Positions 37,201 to 48,638 of a stretch of DNA of 64,000 nucleotides are shown here, one piece after another (the stretch's first letter is position 1; every line of letters starts with the position of its first letter). The DNA is from CAVYWD01 sp963772225 (GTDB taxonomy: Bacteria; Myxococcota; Myxococcia; Myxococcales; UBA5297): assembly GCA_963772225.1 (NCBI GenBank), contig CAVYWD010000003.1, positions 1 through 64,000 on the forward strand, given 5' to 3'. The notes under the pieces were generated by a model. That model worked only from the letters and a program-made list of their open reading frames with translations, was not told the origin of the DNA and did not search any database. Made by a program: the position numbers and the translations under genes.

Positions 37201-37808
37201 CCATCGAGGAGCACACCGAGCTCGCCAAGCGCCACGAATTCCTGGCGCAGCAGAAGAAGGACCTGGAGCAGTCGCTGGCGCAGCTCAAGCGGGCCATCAC
37301 GCGCATCAATAGGACCTCGAAGGAGCGCTTCGAGCAGGCGTTCGAGATCATCAACGAGAAGTTCCAGCAGGTGTTTCCGCGGCTCTTCAACGGCGGCCGC
37401 GCGGGCCTGGTCCTGGTGCAGAGCGAGGACGGCGGCGACGCCGGCATCGAGATCATGGTCCAGCCGCCGGGCAAGAAGCTGCAGAGCGTGGGTCTGCTCT
37501 CCGGCGGCGAGAAGGCGCTCACCGCGGTGGCGCTCATCTTCGCCATCTTCCTCATCAAGCCCACGCCGTTCTGCCTGCTCGACGAGGTGGACGCGCCGCT
37601 CGACGAGGCCAACGTCGGCCGCTACAACGACCTGGTCCGCGAGATGAGCAAGATCAGCCAGTTCATCCTCATCACGCACAACAAGCGCACCATGCAGATC
37701 TCCGACACGATGTACGGCGTGACCATGGAGGAGCCCGGCATCTCGAAGATCGTCGGCGTGAAGCTCTCCGAGCGCGCCCAGCAAGCGGCGCCTGTCGCGG
37801 TGGCGTAG
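34221..37808 (+). CDS. smc: Chromosome segregation protein SMC
   Basis: 1195 residues, the normal size. Residues 31-39 are the Walker A motif GPNGCGKSN. Long Glu/Arg/Ala-rich coiled coils follow, with a hinge around residues 520-680 (KAIEAVLGHRLQTVVVKDRD, later LDGEVFEPTGEVIGG). The C-terminal head has the ABC signature LLSGGEKALTA near residue 1092 and Walker B FCLLDEVDAPLDEANV near 1116. It would form the condensin dimer that compacts and resolves replicated chromosomes in the nucleoid. The ATG at 34221 is preceded by GGAAGGGG and begins the conserved MRIKRLDICGFKSF; the longer frame from 34128 is not needed. scpA and scpB are not nearby. Confidence 0.97.
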   Translation: MRIKRLDICGFKSFMDRMVFTFHEGITGVVGPNGCGKSNVVDAIRWAMGEQSAKHLRGRSMEDVIFNGSESKPPLGMAEVTITFQNDNPQLLPAQYQGFSELAVTRRLFRSGESEYLINKTPCRLLDVTELFLGTGVGTKAYSIIEQGRIGLIVSAKPEDRRSLIEEAAGVTRYKSRRKAAERKMEYTEQNLTRVGDITSELGRRLGALERQARKAEKYKELKAQMKDIELHAASLRFLELTALSRAAALAMEGLSGEERSLVSRVTDSEAAIYDLKAKLAEGEHSLGELSERAHRADNALKVGGVNLEAYGREIEEATRRAAEAERELSEIAQAQQALAAEHEGLLAQKASLDGLATDDEKRLIAVREELALLSEDEGGLVARLDQERSLLVSALSRLAAGKSHLENLSRSKADLDARLARAVKEHEELAARGRELEGARSSFVEKLGASRQLKLALEERRAGEEEALERARREFMENEARLIAVREELSERKHRLQSLREIERNYEGYGRGVRTVMAQRDARDKGVLGLVSDAFRASVEVEKAIEAVLGHRLQTVVVKDRDAGLALASFLKESREGRGAFLPLSVASPVEPAALDASVPGVLGAALEKVSYDPEYALLVKHLLGNVVVVQDLAAAVAYSRTGRPHTVVTLDGEVFEPTGEVIGGLAEGPGVGALQKKREIAELAERVAAIDSEHQICHERHRRLADRIQQIEGALKGLTGDTHSEALSVVEQEKDLHKASEDLALTRERVDRLAAEIEGMQRALSEIDAEETSACGGSAQAEGEREGRETKVRELSEALAALRARMGELNAERTRLQVKVAADVERRDGVERGLARAQGTLAELSDRQARLSSVSTEAQARKASRVEKVAATRAELEQAGAEHKALAAERDAAKRACEELADGLRTAEARERADRRRLEELQSALSQHSFKEREHQLELEHLTASVRDRYALELGEELTRYHAAKPPSPEQEAKLKDLREEVERMGEINLTAIEEHTELAKRHEFLAQQKKDLEQSLAQLKRAITRINRTSKERFEQAFEIINEKFQQVFPRLFNGGRAGLVLVQSEDGGDAGIEIMVQPPGKKLQSVGLLSGGEKALTAVALIFAIFLIKPTPFCLLDEVDAPLDEANVGRYNDLVREMSKISQFILITHNKRTMQISDTMYGVTMEEPGISKIVGVKLSERAQQAAPVAVA

Positions 37809-37825
37809 AGGCGCGCCTCTACGCC
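37802..37825. terminator. Perfect 24-bp palindrome at the end of smc
   Basis: GGCGTAGAGGCG is followed immediately by its reverse complement, and the smc stop codon is inside the left arm. This would form a strong 12-bp hairpin in the RNA. There is no long T-run, so it may act as a weak terminator or 3'-end stabiliser. Confidence 0.5.
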
Positions 37826-38140
37826 GCCGTCGAAAGCCCGGAGAGTGTGCGGCGCCCGACGCTCGGGCGACCGCCAATCGCCTCCGAGCCATTGTTTTGC
37901 CTTCGGCCGAGTTGACGGGTGAACCGCTGGCCGCCAGCGAGCGGTGGCGCCGACTCTGCCGTCGGCGAGGTCGAGGCCAACCCACTGCTCGCGCCCCGAA
38001 AATTCAGCCTGGGAACGCGCAGACATTGGTGCATGGGCGGCGGCAACCCGCGTATCTTTCGGGGCGGCCGCGGACCGCGCTGATGCGGTGCTCGCATGTG
38101 GGGTTGGAAACAAAACCCCGCTGAGGGCCAGGAGGATCTC

Positions 38141-38557
38141 GTGCCGGACCCCAAAGGGCTCGCCGAGCGTCTCTCGCCGAGTTCGGCGATCAAGGTGCTC
38201 ATCATCGAGGACAACCGCGACGGGGCGGACAGCTTGCGGGACGTGCTGGCCCTCTACGGCTACGAGGTCGAGGTGGCGTACGACGGGAGCGAAGGCCTGG
38301 CGCGCGCCCTGGATTTCGAGCCGGACGTGGTCATCTGCGACGTCGGCCTTCCCGACCTCGACGGGTACCAGGTGGCGCGCGCGCTGCGGGCTCACCGCGA
38401 TCTCGGCCGGGCCACGCTGGTCGCGCTCACCGGCTATGGCCAACCGGAGGATCAGCGCAGCGCCTTCGAGGCCGGGTTCAACGCCCATATGACCAAGCCC
38501 GCCGACCTCGAGTCGCTGCAGCGCCTCTTGTCGGCCGTGGCCCGCGGAGCGCGATAG
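38141..38557 (+). CDS. Single-domain response regulator
   Basis: 138 residues consisting of one receiver domain. The acidic pocket is E23-D24, the phosphoacceptor is D67 (VVICDVGLPD), and the switch residues are T97 (VALTGYG) and K119 (HMTKPAD). There is no output domain, as in CheY/Spo0F-like proteins or regulators that work through a partner kinase. I chose the GTG at 38141 because GGAGG lies at 38131-38135; the frame is open to 38096. Its stop is directly followed by the next ATG, so it is probably cotranscribed with the aldo/keto reductase. Confidence 0.88.
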   Translation: MPDPKGLAERLSPSSAIKVLIIEDNRDGADSLRDVLALYGYEVEVAYDGSEGLARALDFEPDVVICDVGLPDLDGYQVARALRAHRDLGRATLVALTGYGQPEDQRSAFEAGFNAHMTKPADLESLQRLLSAVARGAR

Positions 38558-39379
38558 ATGCAGCAGCGCGCCATCCCGCGCACGGGGGAGCTGCTCCCGG
38601 TCGTCGGGCTGGGCACGTGGCGGACCTTCGACGTCGGGCCCGGCGAGGCCGAGCGCGCCCCCCTGCGCCGGGTCCTCTCGCTCTTCTCCCGAGCGGGCGC
38701 ACGGGTGGTCGACTCCTCGCCCATGTACGGCCGGTCGGAGGGCGCGGTGGGGGACCTCGCGGTCGAGGCGAAGCTCGAGGGGAAGCTGTTTTTGGCTACC
38801 AAGGTCTGGACCCGCGGCCGGGACGAGGGCATCGCGCAGATGGACCGCTCGATGCGGCGGATGCGCACCGACCTCGTCGACCTCATGCAGGTCCACAACC
38901 TGGTCGACGCCGGGGTCCATCTGAAGACGCTGCGCGCCTGGAAAAAGGCGGGGCGGGTCCGCTACATCGGCGTTACGCACTACTCGACCGGGGCCTTCGG
39001 CGACCTGGAGCAGCTGATGCGCTCCGAGGAGCTCGACTTCGTCCAGCTGCCCTATTCGCTGGGCATGCGCCACGCGGAGAAGCGCCTGCTGCCGGAGGCC
39101 GAGGCGACGGGGACGGCGGTGCTCGTCATGCGGCCGTTCGAGGAAGGCGCGCTGCACCGCAGGCTGCAGGGGCGGCCGCTCCCGGGCTTCGCTCAGGCGC
39201 TGGGCTGCGCGAGGTGGTCGCAGCTCTTGCTCAAGTTCGTCCTGTCGCACCGCGCCGTCACCTGCGCGCTGCCGGCCACGTCCAGCCCCGAGCACCTGGC
39301 CGAGAACGTCGCCGCGGGCGAGGGGCCGCAGCTCGACGAGTCGCAGCGAGAAGAGCTGGTCCGGTTCGCGGGCGACTGA
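38558..39379 (+). CDS. Aldo/keto reductase
   Basis: 273 residues. The catalytic tetrad of the AKR superfamily is complete: D52 and Y57 (VVDSSPMYGRSE), K82 (FLATKVW) and H113 (LMQVHNL). Expected barrel landmarks follow (VRYIGVTHYS, DFVQLPYSLGM). It would reduce carbonyl compounds with NADPH in the cytoplasm; the substrate cannot be told. The start codon abuts the response-regulator stop with no gap. Confidence 0.9.
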   Translation: MQQRAIPRTGELLPVVGLGTWRTFDVGPGEAERAPLRRVLSLFSRAGARVVDSSPMYGRSEGAVGDLAVEAKLEGKLFLATKVWTRGRDEGIAQMDRSMRRMRTDLVDLMQVHNLVDAGVHLKTLRAWKKAGRVRYIGVTHYSTGAFGDLEQLMRSEELDFVQLPYSLGMRHAEKRLLPEAEATGTAVLVMRPFEEGALHRRLQGRPLPGFAQALGCARWSQLLLKFVLSHRAVTCALPATSSPEHLAENVAAGEGPQLDESQREELVRFAGD

Positions 39380-39471
39380 AAAGCCGCGAAAAGGCTTCAC
39401 GGGGAATTCACCCATTCAGCGCTTGCGCGCCACGGCCACGGGGCATTCCTTCAGCATCCAGGAGGCCTCGC

Positions 39472-40248
39472 TTGACCGTCCGCACGCTCGCGCACCTCTC
39501 AGACCTCCACTTGGGCATTCGCGGTCGCGAGGCCAGCGCTCGCAGGGCTTGTGAGCGCCTGCTCGAGCTCGACGTCGACCGGGTCATCGTGACCGGCGAC
39601 GTCACGCAGTCCGGAAAGGCGGAGGAGCTGGCGCTCTTTCGAGCCATCTTCGCGCCGCTCTTGAAGGCCGGGCGGCTCGTCGCGGTCCCGGGAAACCACG
39701 ACCGGATGAACGACGACGTGAGGCGCGCGCTGATGCCCGAGGGGCGCGTCGCGGTCGAGCGGAGCGCGGACGCGGTCGTGGTCAAGGTGGACTCCACCTC
39801 GCCGGCGAACCGGTCGTCCATCACGAGCCAAGGCGCGCTCGGCGACGCCGACCGAGAGGCCGTCGAGGAGGCGGTCGGCGCGCGGGCCGAGGGCCGGCTG
39901 GTCGTCCTGGCGCTGCATCACCACCTCATGCCTTTGCCCGCGCAGGACCTGCCGGAGAGATTCGCGAATTGGATGGGGACCCGCTGGGCCGCGGAGGTGG
40001 AGGGCGGCCACGGGCTCCTGGAGCGGCTGCGCGGAAAGATCGACCTGGTGCTGCACGGGCATCGGCACGTCCCCGGCGAGCAGACGCCCTACGAGCACCT
40101 GCCGCGGCCGGTGCGGATCCACAACGCCGGCGCGACGCCGCTGCAGGGCCGGTTCCGCGTCTTCGCCCACGCCGCCGGGCGGATCTTGGGCTGCCACTGG
40201 GAGGAGCTGTGCCCCGCGAGCGCCGAGGCCGCGAGCCGGGCGGCCTGA
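39472..40248 (+). CDS. Calcineurin-like metallophosphoesterase
   Basis: 258 residues from a TTG start with GGAGG ten bases upstream. Metal-binding motifs of the family occur in order: HLSDLHLG, VTGDVTQSG, PGNHDRMN, LALHHHLMPL and LHGHRHVPG. This is the layout of Icc/CpdA-like enzymes that hydrolyse phosphodiesters such as cyclic nucleotides; the actual substrate is not shown. No signal peptide, so cytoplasmic. It follows the aldo/keto reductase by 92 bases on the same strand. Confidence 0.85.
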   Translation: MTVRTLAHLSDLHLGIRGREASARRACERLLELDVDRVIVTGDVTQSGKAEELALFRAIFAPLLKAGRLVAVPGNHDRMNDDVRRALMPEGRVAVERSADAVVVKVDSTSPANRSSITSQGALGDADREAVEEAVGARAEGRLVVLALHHHLMPLPAQDLPERFANWMGTRWAAEVEGGHGLLERLRGKIDLVLHGHRHVPGEQTPYEHLPRPVRIHNAGATPLQGRFRVFAHAAGRILGCHWEELCPASAEAASRAA

Positions 40249-40380
40249 GCGCGGCGCCTTCGCCTCGATTGGGAACGCGCGCCGTGCCCCGGAGGCGTCC
40301 CTCGCCCAGTTTCGTTCCGAGACGGACGCCGCCTAGGGCAAGCCGGTCGACGTGGGCGTGGGCGCTCGACGTGGGCGCTC

Positions 40381-40534
<154 letters not shown>

Positions 40535-40630
40535 TGGCCGTGGGCGGCGCGAAGGCCCCAGCCCGAACCTCCAAGCCGAGAGTCAATCGATCGTCGGGCC
40601 GCCGCCGAAGCGCGCTATCATCCGCCGCTC

Positions 40631-42003
<1,373 letters not shown>

Positions 42004-42007
<4 letters not shown>

Positions 42008-43305
42008 TCTCGCTGGGCCGCTACGAGCTCTACGAGCGCATCGGCTCGGGCGGCACGGCCTCCGTCTACTTGGGGCGGATGCGCGGCCCGTACGGCTTCT
42101 CGAAGGTCGTGGCCGTCAAGCGCCTGCACGCCAGCCTCTCCGAGGACAAGGCGTTCGTCTCGATGCAGGTCGACGAGGCGCGGCTGGCGGGACACATCCG
42201 CCACCCGAACGTCGCCTCCATGCTCGACCTGGTGGAGCACGAGGGCGAGGTCTTCGTCGTCCTCGAGTACGTGCACGGCGAGTCGTTGAGCCGACTGCTG
42301 CGCGAGGGCGCGGAGCTGAAGCGCCCCATGCCGGTGCCGGTCGCGGCCTCGGTCGCCGCGGGCGCGCTGAGGGGCTTGCACGCCGCGCACGAGGCGACGG
42401 GCGAGGGCGGCGCGCCGCTGAACATCGTGCACCGCGACGTTTCGCCGCAGAACATCCTGGTCGGCGTCGACGGGCTCACGCGGGTGCTCGACTTCGGCAC
42501 CGCGAAGGCCGCGCGGCGCCGGCAGGAGACGCTCAACGACCAGATCAAAGGCAAGCTCGGCTACATGCCGCCCGAGCAGCTCCACGGCGAGGAGGTCGAC
42601 CGGCGCGCGGACGTGTTCGCGAGCGGCGTGGTGCTCTGGGAGATGCTGTGCGGCGAGCGGCTCTTCTTCGCGGAGAACGAGCCCGCGGTCATCGTGAAGG
42701 TGCTGCAGGCGCCCATCCTGCCGCCCAGCGCCCGCCGGCCCGAGGTTCCGCCAGCCCTCGACGCGCTGGTCCTCCGGGCGCTCTCGCGCGACCGGAGCGG
42801 CCGGTTCGCCACGGCGCTCGCCATGGCGCAGGCGCTGGAGGCGGCGGTCGAGCCGGCTCCCGCCGCTCAGGTAGGCCAGTGGGTGCGCTCGCTCGCGGCG
42901 AAGCGGCTCGTCGAGCGCGAGGAGTGGCTGCGCAGCCTGAGCGCCGAGGCCGAGGCGCCGGTCGCGATCACGGAGACGAGGCCGCGCCGGCGCCGAGCGC
43001 TCGTCGCCGCCGCGGCCGTCGCCGGGCTCTCGGGGTGGGCGCTCTACTCGGCGCTTCGAAGCCCCGCCGCGCCGGCCCTGGTGCCGGCGCCCAGCGCGGC
43101 GTCGCCGACGCCCCCGCCCACCGCGGCGCTTTCACCGACGCTGGACTCCACGCCGCAGGCCGAGCTCGCCGGCGCCGTCGCGGCCCCCGCGAAGACCCCC
43201 GCTCCGGCGCCGCGGCCCGCCCGCGCGAAGGCGAGAAGCGCCTGCTCGCCGCCGTTCTACGTCACCGGCGACGGGCATAAACACTTCAAGCCGGAGTGCC
43301 TCTGA
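42004..43305 (+). CDS. Membrane-anchored serine/threonine protein kinase
   Basis: 433 residues. Kinase landmarks: Gly-rich loop GSGGTASVYLG (14-24), VAVKR with catalytic Lys39, HRDVSPQN with Asp145, DFGTAK, and GYMPPEQL. After the kinase domain come one transmembrane segment (about residues 330-347, LVAAAAVAGLSGWALYS) and a Pro/Ala-rich outer part ending in SACSPPFYVTGDGHKHFKP, a cysteine-containing tail. The layout is that of a Pkn2-type receptor kinase. The ATGA overlap with the FHA activator suggests that the kinase phosphorylates, or makes the ligand of, that FHA domain. Confidence 0.93.
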
Positions 43306-44195
43306 TGAGAGCCCGAGCGCGGTCGCGAGCGGTGTGCCTTTTGGCGGGGCTCCTCGTGGAGGCGGCCGCGGCGCCGGCGTTCGCGGGGGCGCGGGAGCAG
43401 TGCGTCGCCGCCGCCGAGCGCGGCCAGGACCTGCGCGACGCCGGCCAGCTGCTCGCGGCTCGAGACGAGTTCGTCGCCTGCGCGCGAGAGGCCTGCCCGG
43501 CGGTGGTGCGGGCGGAGTGCGCGCGCTGGCTCGCCGCGGTGGAGGACCGGACGCCGTCGGTGGTGCTGCGCGTGCGCGACCGCGACGGGCGCGACCTGGC
43601 CGAAGCCCGCGTGGCCGTCGACGGGAAGGCCCTGGAGAAGTCGCCGGACGGGCGCGGCCTCAAGCTGGACCCCGGACCGCACGCCGTCGCCTTGGAGCTC
43701 GCGGGCTTCGCGCCCTCCGAGGTGCGGCTGGTGGCGCGCGAGGGCGAGCAGGACCGGCTCATCGACGTGGTGCTCGAGAAGGCGGCGGGCGCGCCGACGC
43801 CGGTGCCGGTGTTGGCGGAGGTCGTCGCCTCCTCGCCCGCGGCGCCGCCCGTGCGCGAGGTGCGCGCGCCCAGGCCCTTCCCCGCGGCCCCGGCGATCCT
43901 GGCGGGCGTCGCGGTCGCCGGGGCGGGCGCCTTCGCGGGCCTCGCGCTCTCCGCCACGCACGACGTGGACACGATGAGGAAGACCTGCGCGCCCGGGTGC
44001 AGCTCCTCGCAGGTCGACGCGGCGAAGGCGAAGGCGCTCTGGGGCAACGTCTCGCTGGGCGCGGGGGTCGTCGCGGCGGGCGCGGCCACCTGGATGTGGT
44101 TTCGACGCGACGCCACGCGCGAGCCCGCTGCGGTGCGGTGGGACGTGGCGCCGGTGGGGGGTGGGGCGCTCTGCTCGGTGGCGGGGCGGTTTTGA
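43305..44195 (+). CDS. Secreted/membrane PEGA-like hypothetical protein
   Basis: 296 residues; the ATG overlaps the kinase stop by one base. The N-terminal signal peptide (AVCLLAGLLVEAAAAPAFA) precedes a four-Cys helical segment of the kind found in myxobacterial kinase operons (REQCVAAAERGQ, FVACAREACP, AECARWL). A PEGA-like beta domain follows (VVLRVRDRDG, VAVDGKALEKSPDG, HAVALELAGF). Two hydrophobic segments near residues 195-215 and 250-265 close it, flanking a CAPGCSSS stretch. It is likely the envelope partner of the kinase. Function inferred from the operon. Confidence 0.8.
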   Translation: MRARARSRAVCLLAGLLVEAAAAPAFAGAREQCVAAAERGQDLRDAGQLLAARDEFVACAREACPAVVRAECARWLAAVEDRTPSVVLRVRDRDGRDLAEARVAVDGKALEKSPDGRGLKLDPGPHAVALELAGFAPSEVRLVAREGEQDRLIDVVLEKAAGAPTPVPVLAEVVASSPAAPPVREVRAPRPFPAAPAILAGVAVAGAGAFAGLALSATHDVDTMRKTCAPGCSSSQVDAAKAKALWGNVSLGAGVVAAGAATWMWFRRDATREPAAVRWDVAPVGGGALCSVAGRF

Positions 44196-44396
44196 GGGGT
44201 CGATGCCAGGAATCGTGCAGCCGAGCCATGCGGAGATCGTGGTCCGTAGAAAAGTGAAAAGTGCTCAAGAACGAGACGGACCCGGCCTGAAGACAGAGGG
44301 CGTTGGATCGTGGTGCGCTCATGTTCTCTCGCTGTATACTTCCCGCAGGCCACTCGCGAGAAGGGCCAGTAATGCGGAAGCCGTTCTTTCTCATGT

Positions 44397-44418
44397 CCGG
44401 CCGGGTGCGGCCGGTTAA
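44397..44418 (+). terminator. Possible terminator hairpin after the kinase operon
   Basis: CCGGCC and GGCCGG (44397-44402 and 44409-44414) enclose a six-base loop and are followed by TTAAT. The T-tract is short, so the call is tentative. The rest of 44196-44447 shows no gene. Confidence 0.35.
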
Positions 44419-44447
44419 TCGCCGCCACTTCTGGAGGTCATCGAGCG

Positions 44448-45431
44448 ATGGGTACCGTTAGAGGCAACATGGGAACCGTGCTCGAGCACGTGCTGCTGAG
44501 CGAAGCAGTTCATTGGGTGCCGGAGCCCGTACGCAGAACCAACCATCCGCTTCTATACGTCGACACCCATGCGATAGCACCGCTTAATCAGCCGATAGGC
44601 CGGGACTTCAACCTGCTAAATCGCTTGCGGGCCTCGGCTCTCAGCGAAAGCGGGACAGACTGTACAGTCGTATACTCAGAAGTTTTTCGCGACAGATGGA
44701 TGCCTGGCATCGCTGAGTGGTATCCGACTCACTTTGTTCATGCGACGCGAGTCGCGAATGCCCAGAACGTCGGGGTCTGCGCGCTGCTGTTTGAGAACGA
44801 TTCATCGGAGGCTCGCCCGAGTGATGCGTCTTCGGAGGACCGGCGCGGCGAGATCGCAAGCTTTCTCAAGAATTCCAAGTTGCAGCAGAATGTTGGGCTC
44901 TCTGTGTTGGCAGCTTCGCTTGCCTCGCCTGGTGACTTCCGCAACGCGGATGGGTAGAAAAAAGGGCTTTCGGTCGATGGTTATGCCCTGGTCATTATGA
45001 GCGATCCACTTGAGTATCGCCCTGAAGATGATCCCGGCGGCGCCAAGTTCGGGGCCGCTGACATACGGTGGATTCGCGAACGTCTCGATGCATGCTTTTC
45101 GACCCATCAGCCGGATGTGCTCGTGCACGTCGTCTTCGTCGCGGCGAATCTCGGGACGTGGGGTGGAAGTCCGAGCAAGGCGACGAACCACCTCAGTGAG
45201 GTATGGCGCGCGCAGTTCGCCCCCGAGGGAGTAGCGAGCCGGTCGGGAGCATGTTTTTGGGGCGGCTTCCTGGTGTTTGTTGGCGTCGCCTTACGAGGAG
45301 GGGCGCAGGCGTACCTCGGTGAGTGTCAGAGGATTCAGGAACGGGCCATGTGTGCATTGCCGCAACTTCATATTCCAAACAGCAGGAGTGGGCCGACCTG
45401 GATCCCTGGCCAGACCACGGGCCGGGATTGA
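44448..45431 (+). pseudogene. Unknown protein interrupted by one in-frame TAG
   Basis: Two open frames, 44448-44957 and 44997-45431, are in the same phase and the bases between them contain no other stop. Reading through TAG at 44955-44957 gives a continuous protein of about 327 residues (GDFRNADG, stop, KKGLSVDGYALVIMSD). The first half includes HPLLYVDTHAIAPLNQP, and the second WIRERLDACFS and PDVLVHVVFVAANLG. GGAGG lies 12-16 bases before the first ATG. The GC content is lower than in the neighbours, suggesting acquired DNA. No domain is recognised. It may be a nonsense mutant, a sequencing error or, less likely, a readthrough gene. Confidence 0.6.
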
Positions 45432-45610
45432 TTCACTGCCTCGACCAGGCCTCCCTCGGTCGCTCTCGTCCTTGGGCCGGTGATCCCTGACCTAGAACCG
45501 TGCCGGAGATGCTCAAGGCATAGACGGCGCTGAGCCGGTGATAGGTCGTTGGCTGGCAAGGCGATCGCCGAGAGAGCCGGCCACTCTGTGACCGAAGTCC
45601 TGAATCGAGT

Positions 45611-48600
45611 TCAAGCCTCACGCCCCCCCGCCAACGCCACGCCCGCATCACGCGCCGGCGCACCAAGCCGCCCGGAGAGCGCCGCCGCCTCCCGAGCGAT
45701 CTGCTCCACCAGCCCCGCCGGCGGCCGCGCCGCCGACGACCCGAAGGCGCGCGCAAGCTCGCTGGCGCGACTGAGCGCATTCACCTCATCCGCCGAGAGC
45801 GCGCCCTTGGGCACCATCTCCCCATAGATCGCCCCGAGCAGCGCCGCGGCGTCCTCGCCGGGGTCGCGGTCCGCGCACGAGCGGCAGAGCAGCGCCAGCG
45901 CGTCGCGCAACAGCCCCAGAGCCTCGCCGCCCATCTCCTGCGCGGCCAGCGCCCTTGCCCCGGCGATCTTCCGCTCCGCCGCCGCCCGCTGCGCGCCCCG
46001 CCTCGCCTCCTCGGGGTCCGCCTTGGCCTGCGCCCGCTCGAAGAGCACCTCCGCTCCTGCGAGCGGCGAAGCCTCTCCGAAGGCGAGCAGGGCGGCCGCC
46101 GCCTGCGCCGGCAGGAGAAGAACGCCCCCCGTCACCTCGGGCGGAAGCGCCTCGGCGCCCTCCGCCAGGATGCCGACGAGTCGGCCGTCGCGGCCGCGCA
46201 GGAGCCTCTCGAGGCGCTCGTCCCCGAGTCTCTCTCTCGCCTCCTGAACCGGGTCCTTCGCCGGAGCCGGCTCGCCCGGCGTCGGCCCGGTGGGCGCGGC
46301 GAAGCTCTCGCTCAGGAGCGTGGCGACGCGGCGGGCGAGCCCGCTGCGCTCCATCGCGTCCGTCTCGACGTCCTGCCCCACCGTCGCCTCGAAGAGCCCG
46401 CGCTTGGCCGCAAGCGTCGCCTCCATGCGGGTCTCGATGCTGTCCTCCGCCACCAGCAGCACCACGTTGACCGCGCTCTTCTGCCCCAGGCGGTGGACGC
46501 GCGCGATGCGCTGGGCCAGCACCGCCGGATTCCAGGGGAGGTCCAGGTTGATGACGTGGTCGGCCACCTGGAGGTTGAGCCCCACGCCGCCCGCATCGGT
46601 GGAGAAGAACACCTGGCAAACCGGGTCCTCTCGAAAACGCTGAATGAGCGGCCCGCGCGCCTCGCTGGGCACGCCGCCGTGCAGGCGCACGTGCCCCACC
46701 TTGAGCTTCGTGGCCACGCCCGCCGCCAGCGCCTGCATCTTCTCCCACTCGCTGAAGACCACCACCTTGTGGCCGCCCTGGACGCAGAATCTCCTCGAGG
46801 AGCCGCTCGAGCTCTTCCAGCTTGGCCGAGGAGCGGTTCTTGGTCGTGTCATCGCAGAGGCAGGCCGCGTCGCACGCCATGCGCATGCGCTGGAAGGCGC
46901 GCATGAGGCGCTGCTCTTCGACCGGGGAGAGCGGCCGGCGCCGCAAAATGGTCAAGAGCCGCCCGGCCTGCTCCATGGCGTCGTCGTGCAGATCGCGCTG
47001 CCGAGGGTCGAGCGCCACCGTGAGCCGGCTGACGATTCGGTCCGGGAGCTGGGGCAGCACCTCTTCTTTCCGCCGCCGCAGCAGGTGCGGCTTCAGGCGC
47101 GCGCGCAGCTCGGTGAGGTTGCGGTAGCCCTGCACCCGCCCGCGCTCGTCGAGCGCGGTGAAGTCGCGGTTGAAGCGCCACAGCGGCCCCAGGATGTGCG
47201 GGTCGACCACCTGCATCAAACTGTAGAGGTCGTCGAGGCGGTTCTCGAGCGGAGTGCCGGTCAGCACGTAGGCGAGTCGCGTCGGCACGCGCTTGACCAC
47301 GTCCGAGGTGCGCGTCCGCCAGTTCTTGATGCGCTGGGCCTCGTCCAGCACCAGGAGGTCGGGCCCGAGCCGGGCGATCTCCTTCTCGTCGGCGCGCAAC
47401 AGCTCGTAGCTGGTGATCAAAACCTCGCGCGCGCTGCCGTACTGCGCCATGCGCAGCTCGCGCCCGCCGCCGACGACCGTGGCGCCGACGCCCGGCACCG
47501 CCAAAAAGCGGGCGATCTCGTGGGCCCACTGGTGCTTGAGCGAAGCGGGGCAGACGATGAGCGCGCGGGCGATGTCGCGCTCTCGAAAGAGGCGGGCCAT
47601 GGCGGCGATGGCCTGGGCGGTCTTGCCCAAGCCCATGTCGTCGGCCAGGAGCGCGCGCCCCCGGCTCGCGAGGAAGGCGACGCCGTCGACCTGGTACGGG
47701 TAGAGCCGGCCGTTGAAGCCCGGCTGCTCCGAGCCGGCGCGGCGGATGGCCGCCTCCGCGGCCTCCATCCGCCGGGCGCGCGCCGCGTCCTCGAGGACGC
47801 GGACCACGTGGCGCTCGACCTCGGCAGGGACCTCGAGGTCGGACCGACGAGCCTCGATCACCATGTCGGGCCACGTCTCCTGGCCCGCCGAGAGCCGGCC
47901 CTCGCCGTCGAAGAACCGGCGCGCGAGGCGGGCGGCGCGCGGGTCGTCAGGGGCCACGCAAAGGCGGATCTCGGTCGAAGGCTCGTGGGCGAGGTAGAGG
48001 TAGCTGCGGCTCGAGCTGGAGCGGCGGGCTCCGTCCGTCAGGCGCTTCGGGCCGCGCCTGGAGAGGAGCTTCGCCGTCACCGCCTCGATGTGCTTGCAGG
48101 TGCCGAGCAGGTTGGTGGCGAAGTCTTGGCAGGTGCAGCTGTTGTGGGCGGCGTCGAGGGAGCGCACGGTCACGGTGTACGACCGCCCCGAGGGCGAGCT
48201 CACCTCGTACGGCCCGAGCACCTCGCCGGCGCCCGTCCGCGGCGCGATTTTGAAGAGCCCCGAGCGGGCCCGCTCGGCCCTCCGCCGGCGCTCCTCGGCG
48301 TGGATCGTGGCCTCATTCGAGCCGCCGTTCGCGCCCTCGTCTTCGGAGCGGAGCGGCTGTGCGCCTCCGCAGAGGAGGAGGGCGAGCGCGGCGGCGTGCG
48401 CGCAAGCTGCCTTTTGGCAGGAGCAGCTGGCCGTCAGCCCATCGGGCGCGGCCAGGAGCTCGGCATGGCAGCGGCCGCGCTTGGCGTCAGCGACGTAGGC
48501 GTCGCAGCGGCCGCCGGCGATCCGCGGCCGGCTCACCCGGCCCTGCTCGACGCAGGCCAGGCCTGCCTCGAGGGCGTCCGAGGGAAATAGATGCTGAAGC

Positions 48601-48638
48601 TCGTCGGGCTTGAGGAGGTCGAGGACCGTTTCGCGCAT
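45611..48638 (-). pseudogene. SWIM zinc-finger SNF2-family helicase, one frameshift
   Basis: The first frame starts at 48638 and covers a SWIM zinc finger (CTCQDFATNLLGTCKH, near residue 170), Walker A ADDMGLGKTAQA, the DEAQ box LLVLDEAQRIKNW and motif LTGTPLENRLDDLYSL. After LEELERLLEEIL, near 46784, the frame breaks. One base has to be removed (or two added) to continue with GGHKVVVFSEWEKMQ, FSTDAGGVGLNLQ and motif VI QRIARVHRLGQ in the other frame, which ends at 45611. Together they would be about 1008 residues, a normal Swi2/Snf2 translocase that would remodel protein-DNA complexes. All motifs on both sides are well kept, so a sequencing error or very recent mutation is likely. Confidence 0.8.

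Noticed and set aside
44448..45431. TcmP (three-Cys-motif partner) to go with the DUF5131 protein at 32594
   Set aside because: The expected TcmP sequence features are not visible and the genes are 11 kb apart.
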